Below, in pieces: positions 36,619 to 43,782 of a DNA stretch of 43,782 bases. This DNA is from JAJDFU01 sp964595955 (GTDB taxonomy: Bacteria; Bacteroidota; Bacteroidia; Chitinophagales; Saprospiraceae). The stretch spans positions 1 through 43,782 of the forward strand of contig CAZQSF010000026.1 of assembly GCA_964595955.1 (NCBI GenBank). Reading direction: 5' to 3'. A program made the position numbers and the translations under genes. Each line of letters opens with the position of its first letter. The stretch's first letter is position 1. Below the pieces are notes generated by a model. That model was not told the origin of the DNA and ran no database searches. It saw only the letters and a list, made by a program, of their open reading frames with translations.

Positions 36619-38912
36619 GGCGATTTGGTTTTCCCGTCCCAGGTGATTTCAGGTTGCCCCATCAGCCACCACACCAATTGCCCATAGGCAATCTGTTCAT
36701 CATTGACAGGCAAGTCAGGGGAGATATACAAGGTACATGCTTTTGGGCACATTTCCAGCGCGAGATCCAGCAGCAGAACGTTCTGGAAGACGCCGCCGCT
36801 GAGAAAGACCGCCTCCACTTCCGTTTCGCGAGCCAGGGCAGCGATCCAGCCCGCCAAGCTGCTGTGGAAACGCAAGGCCGTTTCCTCCGTCGGCCGACCG
36901 GCACCAAGTGCGCGCAGCAATCCATACCGCACTTCCGCCCACCAACTTTCCGGATGGGCTTCCCGGCTGAACGGCTCGCTGGTCGCGCCCATGGCTTCTC
37001 CCCGCCGGGCCAATTGCTCGAGCGCCATGGCCGCCTGTCCTTCGTACGTGACCCGTTCAGCCAGCCCCAACAGGCTGCTCACTGCATCAAAGAGCCGGCC
37101 CATACTGGAAGTGGCGTTGCCGCCGGGGCGTCTCAGCCGCTGGTAGAGCCGCCATTCCGCTTCGGAAAACTTGCCCTCCAGATCGGCTTCGGGGAAAAAG
37201 GCCAGGGCGCTGAGCCGGGGCTGGCGCGCCATCTGGTCACCGGCCAGGTGGGGCACATAGGGCAAATGGGCAATGCGGTCGAACCGCCCCTGCTCCCAGA
37301 GCAAAGCCTCACTGCCCCAGATGTTGCCATCAGCACCCAGGCCGGTGCCGTCCCAGGCCAGGCAGAGCGCCCGGCGGCCGGTATCGGTCCAGTCCGCTGC
37401 GCCCAGGGCAGCACAGGCGTGGGCCACGTGGTGTTGCACAGCAAGCAGGGGCAGGCCGAGCGCTTCGGCCAGCCGGCGCCCCAGGCGAGTGGACGCATAA
37501 TCCGGATGCTGGTCCGCAAGCAGTTGGGCGGGCCTGATCTGCATGAGCTCCAAGAAGTTGTGCAGTTGATCCTCAAAGCGGAGTTCGGTATCGTAATCGC
37601 TCAATTCGCCCAGGTAGGGGCTGAGGAAGGCCCGCTGGCCATCATAGAGCCCAAAAGCCGATTTCAGATCGGCGCCGAGGGCGAGTGCGGATGCGCGCTC
37701 CGCAAAGGCACGAGGCCAGGGCACATTGGGCGCCAGCCCCCGGGAACGCCGAAGCCAGATGCGCAGGTTGTGGCGATCGGAAACCCGGACTACCGAATCG
37801 TCTTGCGGAACGCTGATGGCGCGGTTGTGATGCAAAAAACCGTCGGCGATGCGTTCGAGTTGTGCTTCCGCCTGCTCGGGTGAAGCCGCTATGGGATACC
37901 CACCCCGGTTGCCGCTGGTTGCGACCAGCGGCGTCTGTGGCAATGCCCGGGCCAGCTGTTCCAGCAGAGGCGCGTAAGGCAGCATGATGCCGATCTGGTC
38001 CAGGCCGGGCGCCACCGCCTCTGCCGCCAGACCGGAGGCCGGATCTTCGCGCAAGCGGCAAAGCAGAATGGGAGCTACCGGCCCTTCCAGCAGCGGCCGG
38101 CCGGCCGGGAGCAAGCCGGCATCGCCCGCCAGAAGGTCCAGATTGGGGTACAGCACGGCAAAGGGCTTGTGGGGCCGGTTCTTGCGCCGGCGCAGCGTTT
38201 GGACGACCTCCGCCCGGGCAGCATCGCACAACAGCAGGTAGCCCCCGATACCGCGCAGGGCCAGAATGCCGCCGTCCCGGATCAGCGCTACGGCCCGGTC
38301 CAGGGCGCCTTTGCCTTCGCGAGGGACTTCCCCCGCTGCCCGCCACTGCAGCTGTATGCCGCAGTCGGGGCAGGAATTGGTCTGCGAAAAATGGCGGCGA
38401 TTCAGCGGGTCCTCGTATTCCGCCAGGCAAGGCGGACACATAGGGAAGGGCTCCATGGTGGTGAGCGGACGATCGTAGGGCAACCCGGTGAGTATGGACA
38501 GGCGAGGGCCACAATGGGTGCAGGTGATGAAGGCATAGCCGTACCGGCGATCGTCCGGATCGAGCATTTCGCGGCGGCAGTTGCTGCAAAGGGCGTAATC
38601 CGGGCTGGGAAGCAACGCCCGGATGGGCCCCGAAACACTGTGAATAATCCGAAAGTCCTGGAAGCTGCGCGATGCGATGGGCTCCATGCGGTGGCTCGTA
38701 ATGCGGGCCAGGCAGGGCGCCCTTTCCACCAGGTTCCGGTAAAACGCCCGGGCCCGGTCGCCCTCTGCATTGAAAAAAACCCGCAGCCCGTCGCCGGCAT
38801 TCTGCACTTCTCCTCGGAGTTCCCATTCCCGGGCCAATCGGTACACCAGGGGCCGGAAACCGACCCCCTGGACCAACCCTTGAATGTGGATGTGATAGGT
38901 CTGCTCTACCAT
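36615..38912 (-). CDS. hypF: Carbamoyltransferase HypF
   Basis: A 765-residue protein, standard length and domain order: acylphosphatase domain at about 5-92 (HIHIQGLVQGVGFRPLVYRLA), two C4 zinc fingers (CSNCRREMLDPDDRRYGYAF then CTHC, and CPPCLAEYEDPLNRR then CPDC), a YrdC-like domain, and a Kae1-like domain (LLADQHPDYASTRLG, VQHHVAHACAALG, CLAWDGTGLGADGNIWG, LSGGVFQNVLL). It uses carbamoyl phosphate and ATP to carbamoylate HypE. The ATG at 38912 was chosen because the acylphosphatase fold starts right after it; the frame is open 112 codons further upstream, overlapping the divergent protease gene. First gene of the hypF-D-E operon. Confidence 0.96.
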   Translation of the reverse strand: MVEQTYHIHIQGLVQGVGFRPLVYRLAREWELRGEVQNAGDGLRVFFNAEGDRARAFYRNLVERAPCLARITSHRMEPIASRSFQDFRIIHSVSGPIRALLPSPDYALCSNCRREMLDPDDRRYGYAFITCTHCGPRLSILTGLPYDRPLTTMEPFPMCPPCLAEYEDPLNRRHFSQTNSCPDCGIQLQWRAAGEVPREGKGALDRAVALIRDGGILALRGIGGYLLLCDAARAEVVQTLRRRKNRPHKPFAVLYPNLDLLAGDAGLLPAGRPLLEGPVAPILLCRLREDPASGLAAEAVAPGLDQIGIMLPYAPLLEQLARALPQTPLVATSGNRGGYPIAASPEQAEAQLERIADGFLHHNRAISVPQDDSVVRVSDRHNLRIWLRRSRGLAPNVPWPRAFAERASALALGADLKSAFGLYDGQRAFLSPYLGELSDYDTELRFEDQLHNFLELMQIRPAQLLADQHPDYASTRLGRRLAEALGLPLLAVQHHVAHACAALGAADWTDTGRRALCLAWDGTGLGADGNIWGSEALLWEQGRFDRIAHLPYVPHLAGDQMARQPRLSALAFFPEADLEGKFSEAEWRLYQRLRRPGGNATSSMGRLFDAVSSLLGLAERVTYEGQAAMALEQLARRGEAMGATSEPFSREAHPESWWAEVRYGLLRALGAGRPTEETALRFHSSLAGWIAALARETEVEAVFLSGGVFQNVLLLDLALEMCPKACTLYISPDLPVNDEQIAYGQLVWWLMGQPEITWDGKTKSP

Positions 38913-38994
38913 GATCGCGGATCGCATGCCGCGAAAAATTAGCATCCCCGTCCCCTTTCGCCGATGACAAAGATCAGCCGTCGCCGAAGAATCT

Positions 38995-39025
38995 TTTGTG
39001 CTTTTCAACTGCGCCTTATATTTTG
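38995..39025 (+). promoter_or_regulatory. Candidate promoter of the tricorn-like protease gene
   Basis: TTTG at 38995-38998, 18 bp, then TATATTTTG at 39017-39025. This fits the Bacteroidota consensus except for one extra base in the -7 box. The start codon at 39142 would have a leader of about 110 bases. Confidence 0.4.
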
Positions 39026-39141
39026 CCGTTTCTTTTGCTGATCCGTCCCCTTGTGCCGACAGATCGTTTCGGTTCGCAGGCCTTCGAAGACTGGCACGGA
39101 AGAACCGTTCACCCTTTTTTGACCCAAACCCTACCCAGCTA

Positions 39142-42100
39142 ATGAAGAGCTTTCTCCTTACCCTCTGCACCCTTTGCTTCGCGGCCTTCCTGGCGGGCCA
39201 GGAGCTCCAGTTGCTTCGTTTTCCAGCCCTCAGTCCGGATGGTGCCACCCTTGCATTTGCCTACCAGGGCGACATCTGGAAAGTGCCGGCCGGAGGCGGA
39301 GCAGCCCTTCGGCTAACTGTGCACGAAGCCTACGAATCCGAGCCGCGTTGGAGCCCGGACGGCCGGCAAATTCTCTTTTTGAGCAACCGCTTCGGCAATC
39401 GCGACCTGTTCGTCATGCCGGCGGAAGGAGGCCCGCCTAAACGACTCACCCACCACTCCGCCAGCGACAAAGCCGCCCGCTGGATGGGCAATGAAACGGT
39501 CGTATTTGCAACGCGCCGCCTCTTTGCCCAGGTGGAGCGGGAGGACGAGATCCATCAGGTGGGACTGGACGGCGGTACGCCCCGCCGCCTGCTCGATGAC
39601 GTAGGGCTCATGCCGGCCCCTTCCCCCGACGGCCGCTACCTCGCTCTGGTGCGGGGTACCTGCCGGATCACCCGCGAGGGCTATCGCGGACCGGCCAATC
39701 GGGACATCTGGTTGTACGACATTCAATCCGGCACATACACGAGAATCACCACCGATGCCGGGCAGGACATTTATCCTTCCTGGGATCGGGAGGGCAACCT
39801 CTATTTCCTCAGTGCCCGCACCGGCCGCTACAACTTATACCGCCAGCCGCTGGAAGAGGGGCGCCCGGTCGGTCGTCCCGAAGCGTTGACCGATTATACC
39901 GACACCGGCATCCGGTATTTCGACCTGGACGCCGCCGGGGAGCGTTTCGTCCTCGAGCGGGGGGCCGAACTCCTTTTGTGGGAAAAGGGTGAATCCAAGC
40001 CTTTGCAGGTGAATTTGGCCACCGACTACCGCTTCGATCCCGTCGAGGATATGACCTTTACTGAAGACCTGGAAGGCTACGACCTCTCCCCCGATGGCAA
40101 GCAGCTGGCCTTATCCGTGCGGGGGGAACTGTTTGCCAAGGCCGCCGACAAAGAACGCCAACGCAGTGCCCGGCTGACCCGCCATCCCTGGAAAGACAGC
40201 GAGCCCCTCTGGCTGAATGATTCGACCCTGCTTTTTCTCTCCGACCGAGACGGCCGAACCGACCTCTTCCTCTTGCGTTCTGCCGATGCCGACCAACCCG
40301 ATCTCACGCGAACTTTTAAGACCGACCTCATCCCCCTCACCCGCACGGAAGCGGAAGAGTCTGGCCTCGCCATAGCCCCGGACACTAATCGCATAGCCTT
40401 TGTGCGGGGCCGGGGGCAGCTGGTCGTAGCCGAGGTCGATCCGGAAAAGGGCGTTTTGATCAACGAGCGCGTGTGGTTAGACGGCTGGGCCACTCCCAAC
40501 CGCCTGCAGTGGAGCCCCGACGGTCGTTATCTGGCCTACGATATGACCAACCTGGACTTCAACCGCGAAGTGTTTATACTGCCGCTTGAGGAGGGTGCCA
40601 AGCCTGTAAATGTAAGTATGCATCCGCGCAGCGATTTCGGATCGTTATGGAGTGCGGACGGGAGCAAGCTCGGTTTCCTGTCCAACCGAAACAATGGCGA
40701 CAATGACGTCTGGTTTGCCTGGCTGAAAAAAGAAGACTGGGAAAAGACCAAGCGCGACTGGGAAGAAGAAGCGGCCCTGGAAAGCGAAAAGTCCAAAAAA
40801 GACACGGCAGCGACTGCACTTGAGATGGAGGTGGATCTGGCGGACATCCACGAGCGACTGCAGCAGGTAACCCGTATGCCCGGCAACGAGCACAATCTGG
40901 CCATCTCCAAGGATGGCGAGACGTTTTACTTTTCCACCAATGGCGGCGGATGGACCGGCGGTGGTGGAAAAAACGGCTTTTTCAGCATTCAGTGGGACGG
41001 GGAGAAACTCGAGCAGATCCTGGACGATGAACGCATGAGCGCCCTGCACTGGGATAAAAAACACGAGAAGCTCTTCTTCCGGAAGCGCGGTGGCAAGCTG
41101 AGCCTGCTCGACCTCAAAAAGAAAAAAGCCGAAGCCATGCCCTTTGAGGCCGAAATGGAAGTAGACCACCGGGCCGAGCGGCAGCAGATCTTCGACGATG
41201 CCTGGCGCGCCCTGCGAGATGGGTTCTACGATCCGCAGTTTCACGGACAAGACTGGGATAGCCTGCGCGCCAAATCCGAGCCCTGGTGCCTTGCCGCATC
41301 TACGTCTCAGGACTTCCGCGACCTCTTCAACGAGTTGCTGGGGCAACTGGACGCCAGCCATATGGGCATGTACGGCCCCGATCCGGAAGAGACCCAAAAG
41401 CATCAGACCGGCCTGCTGGGCATAGAGGGTGTTCCGGAGGAAAATGGATTCCGCATCAAGCGGGTGCTGCCTGAAAGTCCGGCCGAACGCACCGAAAGCC
41501 GGTTGCGGGAAGGCGAACTCCTCACCGCCGTGAACGGGCAACCCATTGCCCCTTCCACCAACCTCTATGCCCTCCTGAAGGGCAAGGCGGACGAGCGCAC
41601 TTTACTGGAAGTAACCGATGCGGCGGGTGAGTCGCGCGAGGTCATCATCCGGCCGGCCTCCTCCCTGCGATCGGAGTTGTACGAAGCCTGGGTGGACGAG
41701 CGGAAAGACCTGTGCGAGCAATACTCCGGTGGCCGCCTGGGCTACATTCATATTCAGGGCATGAACTGGCCCAGCTTCGAGCGCTTTGAACGGGAGCTCA
41801 CGGCCAGTGGCCAGGGCAAGGAAGGCATCGTGATCGACGTCCGCTATAACGGCGGCGGCTGGACAACCGATATGCTCATGACCGTACTCAACGTCCGCCA
41901 GCACGCCTACACCATTCCGCGCGGCGCAGCGGAGAATCTCCGGAAAGAACATGCAAAATTCCGAAATCACTACCCCTTCGGTGAGCGCCTTCCGCTATCG
42001 GCCTGGACCAAGCCTTCTGTTGCGCTTTGCAACCAGAATAGCTATTCGAATGCCGAGATCTTTTCTCATGCCTATAAAACACTGGGCCACGGCACCCTGG

Positions 42101-42339
42101 TAGGCCAGCCCACTTTTGGGGCGGTGATCTCCACCGGCAGCCATTCGCTCCTCGACGGGTCGCGGGTGCGCATGCCTTTTCGGGCCTGGTATGTGAAGGC
42201 TACAGATGTGAACATGGAACACGGTCCTGCCGTACCCGATATCCTGGTAGACAATCCGCCGGGTAGCAAGGAGAAGGGGGAAGACCTGCAGCTTCGTCGA
42301 GCCGTCGAGACCCTGCTGCAACAACTGGACGAAGAGTGA
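39142..42339 (+). CDS. Tricorn-like S41 protease with WD40/PD40 propellers and PDZ domain
   Basis: A 1065-residue secreted protease. Signal peptide at 1-20 (..CFAAFLAGQ). Residues about 25-600 are PD40-type propeller repeats (LSPDGATLAFAYQGDIWKV, WSPDGRQILFLSNRFGNRDLFV, WSPDGRYLAYDM). A PDZ domain lies at about 760-840 (RIKRVLPESPAERTESRLREGELLTAVNGQPI), and the S41 core follows. The catalytic tetrad of tricorn can be placed: Ser739 and His740 in LDASHMGM, the nucleophile Ser969 in NQNSYSNAEIF, and Glu1026 in NMEHGP. Asn970 stands where tricorn has Asp966, which sets charged-residue preference, so cleavage specificity may differ. Such proteins are common in Bacteroidota; it probably degrades peptides in the periplasm. 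The ATG at 39142 gives the signal peptide. Confidence 0.92.
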   Translation: MKSFLLTLCTLCFAAFLAGQELQLLRFPALSPDGATLAFAYQGDIWKVPAGGGAALRLTVHEAYESEPRWSPDGRQILFLSNRFGNRDLFVMPAEGGPPKRLTHHSASDKAARWMGNETVVFATRRLFAQVEREDEIHQVGLDGGTPRRLLDDVGLMPAPSPDGRYLALVRGTCRITREGYRGPANRDIWLYDIQSGTYTRITTDAGQDIYPSWDREGNLYFLSARTGRYNLYRQPLEEGRPVGRPEALTDYTDTGIRYFDLDAAGERFVLERGAELLLWEKGESKPLQVNLATDYRFDPVEDMTFTEDLEGYDLSPDGKQLALSVRGELFAKAADKERQRSARLTRHPWKDSEPLWLNDSTLLFLSDRDGRTDLFLLRSADADQPDLTRTFKTDLIPLTRTEAEESGLAIAPDTNRIAFVRGRGQLVVAEVDPEKGVLINERVWLDGWATPNRLQWSPDGRYLAYDMTNLDFNREVFILPLEEGAKPVNVSMHPRSDFGSLWSADGSKLGFLSNRNNGDNDVWFAWLKKEDWEKTKRDWEEEAALESEKSKKDTAATALEMEVDLADIHERLQQVTRMPGNEHNLAISKDGETFYFSTNGGGWTGGGGKNGFFSIQWDGEKLEQILDDERMSALHWDKKHEKLFFRKRGGKLSLLDLKKKKAEAMPFEAEMEVDHRAERQQIFDDAWRALRDGFYDPQFHGQDWDSLRAKSEPWCLAASTSQDFRDLFNELLGQLDASHMGMYGPDPEETQKHQTGLLGIEGVPEENGFRIKRVLPESPAERTESRLREGELLTAVNGQPIAPSTNLYALLKGKADERTLLEVTDAAGESREVIIRPASSLRSELYEAWVDERKDLCEQYSGGRLGYIHIQGMNWPSFERFERELTASGQGKEGIVIDVRYNGGGWTTDMLMTVLNVRQHAYTIPRGAAENLRKEHAKFRNHYPFGERLPLSAWTKPSVALCNQNSYSNAEIFSHAYKTLGHGTLVGQPTFGAVISTGSHSLLDGSRVRMPFRAWYVKATDVNMEHGPAVPDILVDNPPGSKEKGEDLQLRRAVETLLQQLDEE

Positions 42340-42431
42340 TGGAAGACAGAGGCGGGACGGTGCTCGGATAAAAACGGGAAGGACCGCTTCCGGATTGCTT
42401 TTGTGCTGAGTGCCGACCGCCAGGCCTTCAT

Positions 42432-42968
42432 TCAACCCAGATAAATGGCAGCTTCTTTTTTGATGGCCTGAAGCGCCGTCTCCAGCCCCAGGCTGCCCCG
42501 TTGATTGAGGCGATCCAGTATGGCCCGGGCCAGTACATCGGCCTCAGCCCTGGGCTCTACCTCCTCAGCAGCCGTGCTGATGACGTCCATACTGTCGTCG
42601 CGGGCCAGGCGAATGATCTGCCAAAGCTGGTCGCTGACGTATACCTGCTGAGTAATGTTGTGCTCGAACTCCTGCTGGATGGCCAGCAAAAGGGCTACCC
42701 GCAGTTCCGAAGCCGTCATACCGGGCCGCTTTACCCGAAGCAGGAGATTGGGCATTAACATGCGGTCGCAATACAGCGACAGGCGCTCGTAGGCCTGCAG
42801 GCGCATGGGCAGGGTGGTCCCCTGCTGCGCTTGCCGCAACTCCATAGCCTTCAGGCGCTGTTGCCCTTCCAGGTATTGGCGAAAAAGGTAATAAACCGTA
42901 ATAAAAACGACGAGCGCCGGTACAGTGATCTTAACAATCTCGAGTACAACTTCCAGCCAGGTTGCCAT
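42432..42968 (-). CDS. Small membrane protein conserved in Bacteroidota, function unknown
   Basis: A 178-residue protein with one N-terminal membrane helix at about 9-30 (VLEIVKITVPALVVFITVYYLF) and a cytoplasmic helical domain. LPMRLQAYERLSLYCDRM, LLAIQQEFEHNITQQVYVSDQLW and ARAILDRL are the most regular parts. It resembles the DUF7935-type proteins that lie alone in many Bacteroidota genomes; I do not know a function. It is divergent from the iron-sulfur carrier gene, with 130 bp between the starts. Confidence 0.8.
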   Translation of the reverse strand: MATWLEVVLEIVKITVPALVVFITVYYLFRQYLEGQQRLKAMELRQAQQGTTLPMRLQAYERLSLYCDRMLMPNLLLRVKRPGMTASELRVALLLAIQQEFEHNITQQVYVSDQLWQIIRLARDDSMDVISTAAEEVEPRAEADVLARAILDRLNQRGSLGLETALQAIKKEAAIYLG

Positions 42969-43068
42969 AGGGGGTTTCGTTGATAATGCGCCGCTAAAAT
43001 AGATGCTTTTCGCAATCCGGGAACCTGCTAAACCTATCGGCTCCTTAGCGCGTTCCTTTCAACAAGTA

Positions 43069-43076
43069 TATATTTG
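43069..43076 (+). promoter_or_regulatory. -7 promoter box of the iron-sulfur carrier gene
   Basis: TATATTTG, an exact TAnnTTTG match, 22 bp before the start codon at 43099. A -33 element is not evident. Confidence 0.5.
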
Positions 43077-43098
43077 CCGGACAAACCCAAGCGCAACC

Positions 43099-43446
43099 AT
43101 GAGTAACGTTCGTACTGCACAACCGATCAGCCTGACCGAAGGAGCCGTGAAGCAACTGCAACGCATCCGCCGGGAGCAGAGCATTCCCGATGATCACGGA
43201 TTGCGCGTAGGGGTAAAGGGCGGCGGCTGTTCGGGTTTCTCTTACATCCTGGGCTTTGACGTAGCCAAAGAGCACGATCAGGAGTACGAAATTTCCGGCC
43301 TGAAAGTGCTCATGCAAAAATCACATGCCATCTATCTGTTGGGCATCGAGATCGACTGGGAAGAAGGCCTGAACAACCGCGGCTTCACCTTCAACAACCC
43401 CAATGCCACCGACACCTGCGGCTGTGGCACCAGCTTCTCGGCCTGA
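43099..43446 (+). CDS. IscA/SufA/ErpA family iron-sulfur cluster carrier
   Basis: A 115-residue A-type carrier of standard size. The three cluster-binding cysteines are Cys44 in GGGCSGFSY and Cys107 and Cys109 in TDTCGCGTSF. The start was placed at the ATG at 43099, just after the promoter box; an open frame extends 32 codons upstream but the conserved domain starts here. It receives iron-sulfur clusters from a scaffold and passes them to apo-proteins. IscA, SufA and ErpA cannot be told apart by eye. Confidence 0.95.
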   Translation: MSNVRTAQPISLTEGAVKQLQRIRREQSIPDDHGLRVGVKGGGCSGFSYILGFDVAKEHDQEYEISGLKVLMQKSHAIYLLGIEIDWEEGLNNRGFTFNNPNATDTCGCGTSFSA

Positions 43447-43782
43447 CCCCGGCCCCCGGCCTCTCGTTTTTAAACCTCCCATTCAGCGGCCCTGCACAGG
43501 TAGACCGCTTTCCCGTGCATTGCGGCGTTCCGAACCCCCTGCGCGGTGATAGGATTTCCGCGTTGCTGTGGCCCGCAGGCCTTTTAAATGGCGGAAGCAG
43601 AGCGGGCTTCGAAGCTACCGTTGCCGCCAGACCGAATGGTCGGCCAAATGCCAATACGAGCGAAGGGACCGAATAAGCGTGACGATAGCTGTTAAAAAAT
43701 GGTCGTTTTTTTTATTTTAAAAACGCCTAATACCGTTTCAAATATGAAATGACCTGTCCCGCTTTAAAATAGGTTGGATGCA
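43447..43782. other. Non-coding right end of the window
   Basis: 336 bp in which I see no convincing gene. The last 100 bp turn A/T-rich (from about 43690), with a weak CGTTTTT/AAAAACG stem at 43704-43725, and may belong to the promoter region of a gene beyond the window. Confidence 0.5.

Noticed and set aside
43391..43654. Minus-strand 87-codon open frame overlapping the end of the iron-sulfur carrier gene.
   Set aside because: It overlaps a well-supported gene, has no signal peptide or domain and an Arg/Pro-rich composition typical of a shadow frame.
1..43782. CRISPR arrays, insertion sequences, prophage or toxin-antitoxin genes.
   Set aside because: I looked for regularly spaced repeats, transposase motifs and phage gene order and found none.

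Overview
The window looks like chromosomal DNA of a GC-rich Bacteroidota bacterium, most likely of the Saprospiria (Lewinella, Phaeodactylibacter or Haliscomenobacter type). Supporting signs are a SusD family protein, secreted proteins ending in type IX secretion sorting domains, a eukaryote-like type II glutamine synthetase, TPR-CHAT and ECF sigma genes, and repeated copies of the Bacteroidota -7 promoter box TAnnTTTG just upstream of genes. I saw no rRNA or tRNA genes, insertion sequences, CRISPR arrays or prophage genes. The assignment rests on gene content only.

Layout. Positions 1-6433 are the right part of a polysaccharide (probably starch or glycogen) utilisation locus: the 3' end of susD, a small lipoprotein, a SusE-position secreted protein with two repeated modules, and on the other strand a GH13 alpha-amylase family enzyme and a secreted protein with three repeated modules. 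Positions 6692-12245 hold a DksA-like regulator, a tight three-gene operon (two ATP-grasp proteins and an aspartoacylase/succinylglutamate desuccinylase-like hydrolase) and peptidase T. Positions 12457-21297 carry a TonB-C-like secreted protein, glutamine synthetase, a helix-hairpin-helix/beta-barrel outer membrane protein, a NamZ-like lipoprotein, an exonuclease/GIY-YIG protein, and a minus-strand operon mrp-nifU-pyrF.

Positions 21658-27040 hold a RibF riboflavin kinase/FAD synthetase fused in frame to a GT2 glycosyltransferase across a run of ten A, an RluA-type pseudouridine synthase, a 2-oxoglutarate/Fe(II) oxygenase and an ArnT-like membrane glycosyltransferase. Positions 27101-31406 form an ECF sigma / putative anti-sigma / TPR-CHAT protease locus. 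Next are an alpha/beta hydrolase, an Xaa-Pro aminopeptidase, a DUF151 nuclease-like protein and the [NiFe]-hydrogenase maturation genes hypF-hypD-hypE (no hypC, no hydrogenase subunits in view). The right end has a tricorn-like S41 protease, a small membrane protein and an IscA/ErpA-type iron-sulfur carrier.

Most of the window is ordinary housekeeping and surface-biology gene content. The items most worth following are the RibF-GT2 fusion with its slippage-prone A10 junction, the ATP-grasp/ATP-grasp/aspartoacylase operon of unknown product, the sigma/anti-sigma/CHAT locus, the module shared by the SusE-position protein and the amylase, and a perfect 12-bp inverted repeat in front of glutamine synthetase.
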